Source: Haliscomenobacter sp033763495 (lineage in GTDB: Bacteria; Bacteroidota; Bacteroidia; Chitinophagales; Saprospiraceae). Taken from it: a DNA stretch of 64,000 nt. Below the pieces are notes generated by a model, which was not told the DNA's origin, ran no database searches, and saw only the letters and a list, made by a program, of their open reading frames with translations. The DNA is taken from assembly GCF_033763495.1 (NCBI RefSeq), contig NZ_JANRKL010000035.1:124001-188000 (forward strand), in the 5' to 3' direction. Position numbers and translations under genes: made by a program. Positions 51,264 to 58,970 of this stretch are shown here, in pieces. How positions within the stretch are numbered: position 1 is the first letter of the stretch; each line of letters begins with the position of its first letter.

Positions 51264-51974
51264 TTACGCTCCCGCCATCTCTTTCTCCATCTCCACCCCC
51301 TTCACAAACAAGATATTATTCTCCAAATGCACATGCTCGTGCAACTTGTCCGCGAACTCTTTTAACATCGAAAACAGCACCCGATACGTCGTACAAGCCT
51401 CCTCCGGAGCCTGGTATTGGTTGGTCAAATCGGAAATGTGTTGCATCAGTGCACCAGCGTTTTCGTGCTCGGATTCCATCACGGCCAGTGGGTTTTCGAT
51501 GGTGCCAAAGCCCGGTTGGTGCCATACCGTTTTGTTTTCCAGGGTTTTGATGTAAGGAAAAAGAATTTGTTCCTCTTTAGCCAAGTGTTGAAGCAATTCC
51601 TCCCGCAGTTCATTCCAGGATTGTAGTACTTCAATCAGCTCGGGGTGTCTTTGCCCGTGTACCCGAGCGACCTTTACGGCAAATTCGGTGATCGGGTTAG
51701 CTGTACGTTGGATGTAATGATGATATTTGTTGACGATGTAGTCGATGAGGAAACTCAAAGACCATTCGTTGTATTCGGCTTCAGGCGCGAAAGCAGATTG
51801 TTCCAGCTCTTCCAAAGCAGCTGCCACTTCCTGCGGGTCTACTCCTTTGGATTCGCAGCTTTCAACCAGGGTGCGGCCGCCGCCACAGCAAAAATCGATG
51901 CCGTAGTGTTTGAAGATGGCCGCTTTGCGAAAGTCTTCGGCCACAATTTGGCCTACAGTTTGGTTGCTATTCAT
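51264..51974 (-). CDS. ric: iron-sulfur cluster repair di-iron protein (ScdA/YtfE/Ric)
   Basis: A 236-aa protein. The N-terminal ScdA domain has FRKAAIFKHYGIDFCCGGGRTL with the CC pair. The hemerythrin-like domain has IVNKYHHYIQRTANPI, HLAKEEQILFPYI, MESEHENAGALMQHI and HEHVHLENNILF, whose His and Glu residues bind the di-iron centre. Ric repairs iron-sulfur clusters damaged by nitric oxide or oxidants. Its place next to the nos genes on the same strand fits a role against NO formed around N2O respiration. Separated from nosY by an inverted repeat, so it may have its own promoter. Confidence 0.93.
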   Translation of the reverse strand: MNSNQTVGQIVAEDFRKAAIFKHYGIDFCCGGGRTLVESCESKGVDPQEVAAALEELEQSAFAPEAEYNEWSLSFLIDYIVNKYHHYIQRTANPITEFAVKVARVHGQRHPELIEVLQSWNELREELLQHLAKEEQILFPYIKTLENKTVWHQPGFGTIENPLAVMESEHENAGALMQHISDLTNQYQAPEEACTTYRVLFSMLKEFADKLHEHVHLENNILFVKGVEMEKEMAGA

Positions 51975-52015
51975 TAGACAAGCTATTTAAGTTTTTGAAA
52001 ATCAATTTATTTTTT

Positions 52016-52125
52016 CCAAAGCGACATTAATTGAACCATCTAAGGCATCTAAGGGCCATCTTAGATCGGCAATGCTCCTGAGGTGTTTCTTAGATGTCTT
52101 AGATGGTTCAATTAAGTCGCTTTGG
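52016..52125. repeat. CTTAGATGG-family inverted repeat between nosY and ric
   Basis: Arms 52016-52053 and 52089-52125 pair over about 37 bp with one unpaired base and one mismatch. Each holds tandem CATCTAAGG-like units. It lies just past the nosY stop and before the ric gene, where it may end the nos transcript. It is a diverged member of the CTTAGGTGG family. Confidence 0.85.
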
Positions 52126-52165
52126 CCATTCAAGCGCGAAGCGCTAAATGCCCATGCTGTAGTTC

Positions 52166-52933
52166 TCAAAAGTCCTTCCGACTAAAACTCCGCACACTCC
52201 CCCACAGCGGCAAAGCGAACCACAGCAGCATAATCAATACTGCATACAACACGCCCCAGCCACTGCCAAAAAACTGCTGCATCACCGCCCCTGTGAAGCC
52301 CATCAAAGCCGAAGCATCGGTGTGCAACATCACCAGGATGCGCCCCAGATCAATTGGATTGAAGGAAACAAAAGCAATCACTGCCTTTTCCAATGGGTAA
52401 TCACTGAAGGCGAAGAGCAAAAAGAGCACGATCCCATTGTAGAGCAGCGCGAAATAGAACCACAGCAGCAATGCCACACCAATGCCTCGGGCTTTATCTC
52501 GGGTGCGCACGGCTGCCAACATGGCCAAAGCCACAAAAATGAGGGTTAGAAACACCCCCGTCAGCACCAGACTGAGGGCCGCGCTACTGAATCCCGTTAG
52601 TAGAACAGGGATACCCACTCCAATCAAAAAAGCCAGCGAAAGCGCCATACCCACCCCCAAAAACTGCCCAAAAGCCAACCTTTTCCGCGGAATCGGTTGC
52701 GCCAACAAGAGCTCAATGAACTCATAAGAATTGTAATAATGAATGGTGCTAAAAATGATGCTAACCAGGGGCACCACGATCAAAACAATGTTCAACAAAT
52801 TGAGCAAACCTTTGCCAGGATTGCTTTCAATGCTGAACATCGTAGCCGACATCAGCAACAAAAAGAGGGTATACGCAATGATCATGCGGTTGCGCAGGAT
52901 GTCGTAAGCGATGTAACGAAGTAGAATTCTCAT
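52166..52933 (-). CDS. nosY: NosY-type ABC permease
   Basis: A 255-aa membrane protein with about six helices (IIAYTLFLLLMSATMF, IVLIVVPLVSIIFSTIHY, MALSLAFLIGVGIPVLL, LSLVLTGVFLTLIFVALAML, GIGVALLLWFYFALLYNGIVLFLLFAF, VLYAVLIMLLWFALPLW). It begins MRILLRYIAYDILRNRM, as in the NosY/ABC2 permease family. With NosF and NosD it exports a compound, thought to be sulfur-bearing, needed to build the CuZ site of NosZ. Its start overlaps the nosF stop by 4 bp. Confidence 0.87.
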   Translation of the reverse strand: MRILLRYIAYDILRNRMIIAYTLFLLLMSATMFSIESNPGKGLLNLLNIVLIVVPLVSIIFSTIHYYNSYEFIELLLAQPIPRKRLAFGQFLGVGMALSLAFLIGVGIPVLLTGFSSAALSLVLTGVFLTLIFVALAMLAAVRTRDKARGIGVALLLWFYFALLYNGIVLFLLFAFSDYPLEKAVIAFVSFNPIDLGRILVMLHTDASALMGFTGAVMQQFFGSGWGVLYAVLIMLLWFALPLWGSVRSFSRKDF

Positions 52934-53685
52934 AGGGCGATGGTTTTGCGTTGAGGAGTACTGGAAATTTTGCCTTGTTGCGCCATAATTTTGGCGATGG
53001 CTTTGGCAAAACGGGTTTCCTCGGTTCGTTCCAAAATGTTTTCAACCGACTCAAAAAACAGCAAATCACCTTCTACCAGGTACATCACATCGGTGGTTAG
53101 TTCTTCCAGGTCGTTGAGGATATGGGAAGTCATCAAGACCAATTTTCCTTTTTGTTGCTCGCGCAAAACCTTGGCTTTGAGCGCTTCTGCCGCCAGTGGA
53201 TCTAAACCCGCGGTGGGTTCATCCAGTACCAATACGGCTGGATCGAATAGAAAAGCCAAGCAGGCGCTGACCTTTTGCCGGGTTCCACCAGAAAGGGTGC
53301 GCATGGGTTTGTCGAAGCTATTTTTTAAGCCAAATTCTTCGATCAACTCTTCGTCCAAAGGCCCGCAATGGCTATCTTTACGCAGGTCGGTCATCAGGTC
53401 AAATACCTGCCGCACCCGCATGTTGTCGGGATACCGGCCAATTTGGGGCATGTAACCAATCTGCTTGCGGTAGTCCCAGGAATCGCGGAGAATGGGTTGC
53501 TCATTGAAACAAATCCGACCCGAATCGGGGATCACCATGCCCAGTAAACACTTGATAAAGGTGGTTTTACCCGAGCCATTGGGGCCAATCAGGGAGACCC
53601 CTTTGCCCCTTTGCAAGCTTACACTCACATTATTGAGGGCACAGAGTTTGCCAAAATGTTTGCTCAAGTTTTGGGTCTGGATCAT
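52930..53685 (-). CDS. nosF: NosF ABC ATPase
   Basis: A 251-aa ATPase with Walker A GPNGSGKTT, signature LSGGTRQKVSACLAF, Walker B AVLVLDEPTAGLD and H-loop MTSHILND. The LSGGTRQK signature and length match NosF. Translationally coupled to nosD upstream (overlap 53682-53685) and nosY downstream (52930-52933), so nosD-nosF-nosY is one cassette. Confidence 0.92.
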   Translation of the reverse strand: MIQTQNLSKHFGKLCALNNVSVSLQRGKGVSLIGPNGSGKTTFIKCLLGMVIPDSGRICFNEQPILRDSWDYRKQIGYMPQIGRYPDNMRVRQVFDLMTDLRKDSHCGPLDEELIEEFGLKNSFDKPMRTLSGGTRQKVSACLAFLFDPAVLVLDEPTAGLDPLAAEALKAKVLREQQKGKLVLMTSHILNDLEELTTDVMYLVEGDLLFFESVENILERTEETRFAKAIAKIMAQQGKISSTPQRKTIAL

Positions 53686-54905
53686 CGCTTGATTGGTTTG
53701 AGGAGTGGACTGGAATCTTTCAGTTCAGTCGGGGTCAGGCTAGGGAATATTTTTTCACTTTCTTCGATCAGGCGCACGACAAAACTGTGTAAAAACATCA
53801 GTCCCGCCGGAATGCGCTCCACAATCATGGCGTACAAACTCACCGGGTGATAGGGCACATCCCCTACTCCATCGCGATTGAGGTCGTAACCTGCGTACTG
53901 ATCCCAATAGTTGTGCGAAAAACGGTTCATGACCGTGCCTCCATTGGTGGCCACGTCGAAGGTGTTGGCCAGGAAGTTGTTTTTTTCAAAAACATTGTCG
54001 CTGCAATTCGCCTGCAAACGCAAAGCCCAACCGTTGTTTTCGAGCGTGTTGTCCGCCAGATGAATCCGGCTGGAGCCCTCCATGTAAATCCCGGTGGTAT
54101 TGTTGTAGAAGGTATTGTGCTCGATTTTGCTGTCGGATATGTCTTTAAGCAGCAGGCCATAAGCCGCGCTGCCCCAGTTTTGTTCAAAATGGTTGTGTTG
54201 CATCACCACGTTGCGGGTGTACATCACCGCTACTCCAGCTCCGTTTTCCCGAAAGCGGTTGTAGGAATAAGTGTTGTTGTGGGAAAACATAAAATGCAGG
54301 CCATACCGAATGTTGTTCTGGCAAAAATTGCGGTGCATATGGCTCTCGGTTACAAATTCAAGGTAAATACCATCGCGGTGTCCTTTTACCGTGTTACCAC
54401 TGAACGACAAATGATTGCATTTCCAGGCATGGATGGCGTTGCCGGTGTTTTGTTCCTCGGAGGGTTTTCCCTCAATGGTGTTGTTGCGGGCAGTGCAATG
54501 GTCTGCATTGGAGAAATAGATCCCAAAATAACTTTGGCTGATGTGGTTATTGAGCACTTGAACATCTTTGGCACTGAGCACTTTCACGGCTGCCCAATCC
54601 GTAATACTGGTACGCCCGGTCCGCTGAAAGCGGAAGCCTTTCACCACAACTTTATCCGCGCTGACAGTCAGAATCTCCCCTTGCCCACTGGCATCAAGCA
54701 GAGGTTTGCCTTGCCCCAGGAAGGTCAGGGATTTGTTGATTTTGATGCCGTATTGGTAATACGTTCCGGCACGCACCAAAACGGTATCACCCGCTGTGGC
54801 CCGGTCAATGGCTTGCTGAATCGAAGTGCCGGGCGCAACTTGGATGGTTTTTGCCCCCAGATTGGTGATCAGAAGTATGCTGAGGATGAAAAAGGGAGTA
54901 CGCAT
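53682..54905 (-). CDS. nosD: NosD periplasmic beta-helix copper-site maturation protein
   Basis: A 407-aa protein with a signal peptide (MRTPFFILSILLITNLGA). The mature part is a right-handed parallel beta-helix of CASH type with many N-rich coils: HISQSYFGIYFSNADHCTARNN, GHRDGIYLEFVTESHMHRN, ENGAGVAVMYTRNVVMQHN and NTTGIYMEGSSRIHLADN. The C-terminal NRDGVGDVPYHPVSLYAMIVERIPAGLMFLHSFVVRL is typical of NosD. It works with NosFY on CuZ assembly in the periplasm. TGACGAA is repeated three times in its leader (54912-54940). Confidence 0.92.
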   Translation of the reverse strand: MRTPFFILSILLITNLGAKTIQVAPGTSIQQAIDRATAGDTVLVRAGTYYQYGIKINKSLTFLGQGKPLLDASGQGEILTVSADKVVVKGFRFQRTGRTSITDWAAVKVLSAKDVQVLNNHISQSYFGIYFSNADHCTARNNTIEGKPSEEQNTGNAIHAWKCNHLSFSGNTVKGHRDGIYLEFVTESHMHRNFCQNNIRYGLHFMFSHNNTYSYNRFRENGAGVAVMYTRNVVMQHNHFEQNWGSAAYGLLLKDISDSKIEHNTFYNNTTGIYMEGSSRIHLADNTLENNGWALRLQANCSDNVFEKNNFLANTFDVATNGGTVMNRFSHNYWDQYAGYDLNRDGVGDVPYHPVSLYAMIVERIPAGLMFLHSFVVRLIEESEKIFPSLTPTELKDSSPLLKPIKR

Positions 54906-54911
54906 AGGGAA

Positions 54912-54940
54912 TGACGAATTATAGAGTGACGAATGACGAA
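54912..54940. repeat. TGACGAA direct repeat (three copies) before nosD
   Basis: TGACGAA occurs at 54912-54918, 54927-54933 and 54934-54940, in the gap between the nosL fusion gene and nosD. Short repeats of this type occur between genes of Bacteroidota; a regulatory role is unproven. Confidence 0.5.
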
Positions 54941-54976
54941 TAATCGCCTGTGCCTAGGGATGATAGGTTTTTAGCG

Positions 54977-56008
54977 TTATTTTTTTAGATTAGACCAGTT
55001 GGTGATTTCAGCTTGCCACTGTTTTTCAGCCTCCAGCACTTTTAGCTTTTCCAATGAGGAAAAAGCGGCAATGTTTCCGGCCATAGGGCTGCGCAGGGCT
55101 TCTGCTTTCAACAAATGCGCATGGCGAAGGTCGATCAAGGTGCCCTTTTGCAAGTAGTCATTTACTAAAATGTGCTGGTAATCCGCGTCTTTGGCCTGCT
55201 GCATTTGGTAGTATTTGTTCAGGCAAAACAAGTCGTCAAACTTGTACACTTTTCCTTTGGTCGTGACCAGTTCTGCCGCAAAACGATCGTCCATGATGGT
55301 CATTTTGCAAAATTCACATTGGTCATGGCCGTACTGGATGGGGCTGGGTTGGGGGGTGCAGGCAAACAGAAACAATAAGCCAATTGCAGCCACTGTGCGT
55401 ATGGATTTTAATTTGGTTTTTGAATCAGGGCGGAGGTTTTTGCAAAAATAATATTCACAGGCAACCACCAGTGTCAGCACCAAGCCAGCAAAAATGAATA
55501 GGAACCCTCCCCAGTCCGGCACCGAATACGCGCCAAAATTGAGCAGTTTCTTGTATCCGATCAAGGGCGGTTGGTAAGCCATGCCAGGCACTTTAATCGC
55601 GGCATTGGGATCAAGGTTGTGGCCATATTGGTAACCCCATTGATAAAAATCAACCATGGCGACAATGCCCGCAATCACGATCAGTCCCAGATAAGCCAAG
55701 GCCCCAACCCGCTTGTTTAGCCAGGCCACCACCAGCCCAAGCAAAACAAATAAAGCGGCGAGGTATGGCAGGATAATGAACTCTGGAAACATCTCCTCTT
55801 TGATGTGGGCCATACCGATGTAGTGGTTCAGACCGTTGATGATCTCCACGTCGCCAGAAAGGTGGCTGAGCCAGATTTTCATCATCAAGCCCTCGGGGTA
55901 CTGAGGTGCCCACAGTTCAATTCTCCAGATGGGCAAGAAAAAGGAACCAGTCATGGCCAAGGAGGCGATCAGGATGGCAATGCGGGATGAAGTGCGCAGT
56001 GGCTTCAT
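54977..56008 (-). CDS. nosL: fusion of a NosB-like membrane domain with a NosL copper-chaperone domain
   Basis: A 343-aa protein. Residues 1-195 hold four membrane segments (IAILIASLAMTGSFFL, FIILPYLAALFVLLGLVVAWL, AYLGLIVIAGIVAMVDF, FLFIFAGLVLTLVVAC) and NGLNHYIGM. This position right after nosZ and this build suit NosB of clade II nos clusters, though I infer rather than prove that. At residue 205-217 a second hydrophobic stretch with lipobox-like LFLFAC (C217) begins a NosL domain: C231, C234 and M236 (CEFCKM) and VYKFDDLFCLNKYY follow. NosL hands copper to NosZ. The buried lipobox suggests two formerly separate genes joined. Confidence 0.85.
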   Translation of the reverse strand: MKPLRTSSRIAILIASLAMTGSFFLPIWRIELWAPQYPEGLMMKIWLSHLSGDVEIINGLNHYIGMAHIKEEMFPEFIILPYLAALFVLLGLVVAWLNKRVGALAYLGLIVIAGIVAMVDFYQWGYQYGHNLDPNAAIKVPGMAYQPPLIGYKKLLNFGAYSVPDWGGFLFIFAGLVLTLVVACEYYFCKNLRPDSKTKLKSIRTVAAIGLLFLFACTPQPSPIQYGHDQCEFCKMTIMDDRFAAELVTTKGKVYKFDDLFCLNKYYQMQQAKDADYQHILVNDYLQKGTLIDLRHAHLLKAEALRSPMAGNIAAFSSLEKLKVLEAEKQWQAEITNWSNLKK

Positions 56009-56022
56009 AATGTGTCAATTTT

Positions 56023-56142
56023 GTTGAGGAGTTGAGGGGTTGAGAAGTTGAGGCTGCCGCGAGCGACCCGGTCACTGAGCGTAGCCGAAGTGCAAGGGTC
56101 GCTCGCGGCAGCCTCAACTTCTCAACCCCTCAACTCCTCAAC
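56023..56142. repeat. perfect 47-bp inverted repeat between nosZ and the nosL fusion gene
   Basis: Arms 56023-56069 and 56096-56142 are exact complements. The outer arm is made of four 8-mers, GTTGAGGA, GTTGAGGG, GTTGAGAA and GTTGAGGC, followed by TGCCGCGAGCGACCC. The 26-nt loop contains CACTGAGCGTAGCCGAAGTG, the core also present at 15.7 kb. It begins 6 bp after the nosZ stop and ends 15 bp before the next start codon. Confidence 0.95.
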
Positions 56143-56147
56143 TATTT

Positions 56148-58136
56148 TTATTTCAAACTCACTTTGGCTTCTTCATCCAGGTTGACACCCGTACCCCAGC
56201 GCAATGCTACATTGCTGTTGGCGGGCGAGACCCTGACGTAGCCTTGCATTTCCTGGTGCAGGGCCGAACAGAAGTCGGTGCAATACATGGGTACTATGCC
56301 AGCTTTAGAAGGAATCCATTTCAGGGTGCAAGTTTCCCCTGGCATGATCAGGATTTCAGCGTTGTTGGCCCGTCGGATGGCAAATCCGTGTGGTACATCC
56401 CAGTCTTGTTCGAGGTTGGTGACGTGGAAATATACTTCATCCCCCACTTTGATGCCTTCGATGTTATCCGGGGCAAAGTGTGAGCGAATAGAGGTCATGT
56501 ACACGTGTACCTCTTTGCCCTTGCGTACAACCTTGGATTCTTTCTCACCTTTGGCGACATAAGGGTGGAAATTGTCTTCCAGTTTGAAAAATTTCACACT
56601 ATTCGGTTCAACCAATGCCGCCGGAAGCGCTTCCGCGTAGTGCGGTTCACCCACAGTGGGGAAGTCAAGCAGGAGCTGCATTTTATTGCCATCAATGGAG
56701 TACAACTGCGCCGATTGTGCCAATTCAGGCCCAGTAGGCAGGTAGCGGTCTTTGGTGATTTTGTTGTAGGCAATCACGTATTTGCCGTGTGGTTTCATGG
56801 TGGGACCACCAGGAATACTCAAGTGACCTACCGAATAATAAGTAGGCACACGGTCGAGTACTTCCAGTTTTTCGATGTTCCACTTGACCAACTCAGACGA
56901 TACAAAGAAAGAAGTGATGGCATTGCCTTGACCATCAAATTCGGTGTGCAAAGGCCCCAAGCCAGGTTTTTGTACTTCACCGTGCAACACTGCTTCGTAA
57001 TTTAATACAGGAATGCTTTCAAACTCGCCGTCAAATTTTTTAGCGGTAATGGCTTTTTGCATTTTGCTGAAAGAAAATACCGGAATCACTGCGGCCAACT
57101 TCCCACTGCCCACAATGTATTCACCCGTAGGATCTACATCGCATCCGTGGGGCGATTTGGGGCAAGGGATGAAGTACAACATGTCTGGACAATCTTTGGG
57201 GTCCAGGGTCATTACTTCCTTGATCATGGTAGAAGTAGCCGAGTGGGTTCTTTCGTCGTACACGTTGTGCGCGTATTCGGCGGGTTCTTTTTTGCCTTTG
57301 CCAGCTTTGAGGTATTCCTCAGCCTTTTTCCAGTTTACGGCCAGGATGAAGTCCTTGTCTTTTTGTGAAGCATTCACTTCCAGCAAAGTATTAGCTTGTT
57401 CCGTATTGTAACAAGAGAAGAAAAACCAACCATCAGATACCCCACGGCCGCAACGCGACAAGTCGAAACTTACCGCTGGCGTTTTTAACTGAAACCCAAT
57501 GGACATCCGCCCGCTGGTTTTGTCAATTTTGACAAAACTGAGGTAACCCTTAAAGTTTTCCTTAAAACTGCTGATTGGAACGTCAGCAACCTCATCCGGT
57601 GGGACGGAAAAACGGGTACCCGCTACGGCATACTCGGTATTGGCGGTCAAAAATGGTGAGGAGTGGTTGCCCCCGCTATTGGGCAATTCGATGATCTCTT
57701 CGGTCCGGAAGGTTTTGAGGCTGACGCGCGCAATTCTTGGCGTGTTGTTGCCATTGATAAAAACCCAACGCCCGTCGTGTTCGCCTTTGGTCGTTGATAG
57801 GGCGATGTGGTGCGAATCATCCCAGGGCACAAAACCGTTGGAGGTGTTGAGCATGGGTTTGGTTTCCTCACTGTATCCATATCCACTTTCCGCAAACTGT
57901 GAAAAAACGGGTATGATGCGCAACAAGCGCCCGGAAGGGATGCCATAAACCGACATTTGCCCGTTGAAGCCACCCGATACGAAGCTGTAAAATTCATCCT
58001 TTTGACCCGGTGCTACGTACACCTTGGCGGCTGCGTCACCGGATATAGTTGTGCCCAAATCTTTGGGTTTACAGCTGAATGTTAGGGCCAAAAGCGAAAA
58101 GAATCCAAAGGTTGGTATGACCCAAGTAAGTTTCAT
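56148..58136 (-). CDS. nosZ: nitrous oxide reductase NosZ, clade II (Sec-exported)
   Basis: A 662-aa enzyme that reduces N2O to N2 in the periplasm. The N-terminus is a Sec-type signal (VIPTFGFFSLLALTFSC) without the twin-arginine motif of clade I; C22 could even be lipidated. The propeller carries the CuZ histidines in PWDDSHH, GGNHSSPF, SPHGCDVDP, GPLHTEFDG and MKPHGKYVI. The C-terminal cupredoxin domain has the CuA site CTDFCSALHQEM (about C619, C623, H627, M630). It is the first gene of the nos operon and is separated from nosBL by a long hairpin. A TATATTTG box lies 79 bp upstream. Confidence 0.96.
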   Translation of the reverse strand: MKLTWVIPTFGFFSLLALTFSCKPKDLGTTISGDAAAKVYVAPGQKDEFYSFVSGGFNGQMSVYGIPSGRLLRIIPVFSQFAESGYGYSEETKPMLNTSNGFVPWDDSHHIALSTTKGEHDGRWVFINGNNTPRIARVSLKTFRTEEIIELPNSGGNHSSPFLTANTEYAVAGTRFSVPPDEVADVPISSFKENFKGYLSFVKIDKTSGRMSIGFQLKTPAVSFDLSRCGRGVSDGWFFFSCYNTEQANTLLEVNASQKDKDFILAVNWKKAEEYLKAGKGKKEPAEYAHNVYDERTHSATSTMIKEVMTLDPKDCPDMLYFIPCPKSPHGCDVDPTGEYIVGSGKLAAVIPVFSFSKMQKAITAKKFDGEFESIPVLNYEAVLHGEVQKPGLGPLHTEFDGQGNAITSFFVSSELVKWNIEKLEVLDRVPTYYSVGHLSIPGGPTMKPHGKYVIAYNKITKDRYLPTGPELAQSAQLYSIDGNKMQLLLDFPTVGEPHYAEALPAALVEPNSVKFFKLEDNFHPYVAKGEKESKVVRKGKEVHVYMTSIRSHFAPDNIEGIKVGDEVYFHVTNLEQDWDVPHGFAIRRANNAEILIMPGETCTLKWIPSKAGIVPMYCTDFCSALHQEMQGYVRVSPANSNVALRWGTGVNLDEEAKVSLK

Positions 58137-58214
58137 AGGTGTATTGATTTAGTGATGAAGAATATGCTGTAAAGAATGTGTAAATCACACCCCATGAGCA
58201 CCTGATTGATGGTT

Positions 58215-58222
58215 CAAATATA
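58215..58222 (-). promoter_or_regulatory. Bacteroidota -7 box (TATATTTG) for nosZ
   Basis: On the minus strand the bases read TATATTTG, an exact TAnnTTTG match, giving a transcription start near 58209. The AAGA-N8-TCTT site at 58223-58242 abuts its upstream edge. Confidence 0.6.
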
Positions 58223-58242
58223 TTAAGATAAAAAGGTCTTAA
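58223..58242. promoter_or_regulatory. AAGA-N8-TCTT inverted repeat next to the nosZ -7 box
   Basis: TTAAGA, 8 bases, TCTTAA. The same architecture recurs at 58293-58310, over the predicted promoter of the divergent gene. The Rrf2-type regulator encoded at 58971 is the obvious candidate to bind both. Confidence 0.55.
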
Positions 58243-58267
58243 AATATGATAAATTTCAACTCCCCTA

Positions 58268-58281
58268 TTGACAATTGTCAA
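58268..58281. promoter_or_regulatory. FNR/DNR-like box TTGACAATTGTCAA
   Basis: A perfect 14-bp palindrome with the 5-4-5 layout of Crp/Fnr-family sites (consensus TTGAT-N4-ATCAA; variants with C/G at position five occur for DNR/NnrR). Its centre is about 43 bp before the predicted start of the plus-strand gene and about 65 bp before that of nosZ, near the classical class II and class I activator positions. Confidence 0.65.
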
Positions 58282-58292
58282 CCTCAACAATA

Positions 58293-58310
58293 AAAGACAT
58301 AAATATCTTT
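58293..58310. promoter_or_regulatory. AAAGA-N8-TCTTT inverted repeat over the fasciclin promoter
   Basis: AAAGA, 8 bases, TCTTT. It overlaps TATCTTTA at 58304-58311, a seven-of-eight match to the Bacteroidota -7 box on the plus strand. Layout suggests repression of the divergent gene by the same factor as at 58223. Confidence 0.5.
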
Positions 58311-58352
58311 ATCTCCGAAAAATAACTCATTTATCAGCAAAACTAGTTGATT

Positions 58353-58913
58353 ATGAAATCACTAAGAACCACAACCATAGGTTCATTGGCACTATTACTG
58401 GGCCTACTTGTATGGGCCTGCCAGTCCAACACCTCAAATTCTACAGAGACAAAAGTCAGTGCCGCTGCCGGTGCTGGGCAGTCAGCGGTATCCGACGATG
58501 AATCGGCCAAGGATGTTGTCAAAGTTGCAGTGGCGTCGCCTGACCACAAAACCCTAGTCACCGCTGTGCAAACCGCAAACCTGGTAGACGTGCTGTCCAA
58601 CGCTGGCCCTTTCACGGTTTTTGCCCCAACCGATGCAGCCTTCAATGCCTTACCCAAGGGTACGGTTGAAGACCTGTTGAAGGAAAAAAATCGGGAAAAA
58701 CTCACCGACATTTTGCAGTATCATGTAGCGGTAGCGGGTTACCCAGCCGAGGCGCTTACAGATGGCCGGGTGCTCAGTATGGTCAACGGCGGATCAGCGA
58801 CCATCAGCAACAAAGACGGCATAATTATGATCAATGACGCCAAGGTGGTCGGTACGGTCAAAGCCAGCAATGGCATCGTACACGTCATCGACAAGGTGAT
58901 TTTACCGAAATGA
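58353..58913 (+). CDS. fasciclin domain lipoprotein
   Basis: A 186-aa protein with a lipoprotein signal (lipobox VWAC, C23) and a polar linker to about residue 55. One fasciclin (FAS1) domain follows: HKTLVTAVQTANLVDVLSNAGPFTVFAPTDAAFNAL (H1 motif), LTDILQYHV, and the H2-like IVHVIDKVILP at the end. FAS1 domains mediate adhesion or protein contact; in Bacteroidota nos loci their role is unknown. The gene is divergent from nosZ and shares its control region. Confidence 0.92.
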   Translation: MKSLRTTTIGSLALLLGLLVWACQSNTSNSTETKVSAAAGAGQSAVSDDESAKDVVKVAVASPDHKTLVTAVQTANLVDVLSNAGPFTVFAPTDAAFNALPKGTVEDLLKEKNREKLTDILQYHVAVAGYPAEALTDGRVLSMVNGGSATISNKDGIIMINDAKVVGTVKASNGIVHVIDKVILPK

Positions 58914-58970
58914 TTTCCCAACTTGTTGAGTATCTTGTGCACTGATTTTTTCGCTTTTGATTTTGAGCTT

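Noticed and set aside
19443..52125. CRISPR array as explanation for the repeated CTTAGGTGG units
   Set aside because: Copies are single, kilobases apart, palindromic and without spacers; no cas gene is present.
51975..52165. FNR-like box upstream of ric
   Set aside because: No TTGAY-N4-RTCAA palindrome was found; only the CTTAGATGG repeat is evident.
53847..54914. 355-residue frame antisense to nosD
   Set aside because: It mirrors the repetitive NosD beta-helix codons; no signal peptide or known domain.
56023..56142. Insertion sequence ends as explanation for the 47-bp repeat
   Set aside because: Only 26 bases lie between the arms and no target duplication was seen; there is no room for a transposase.
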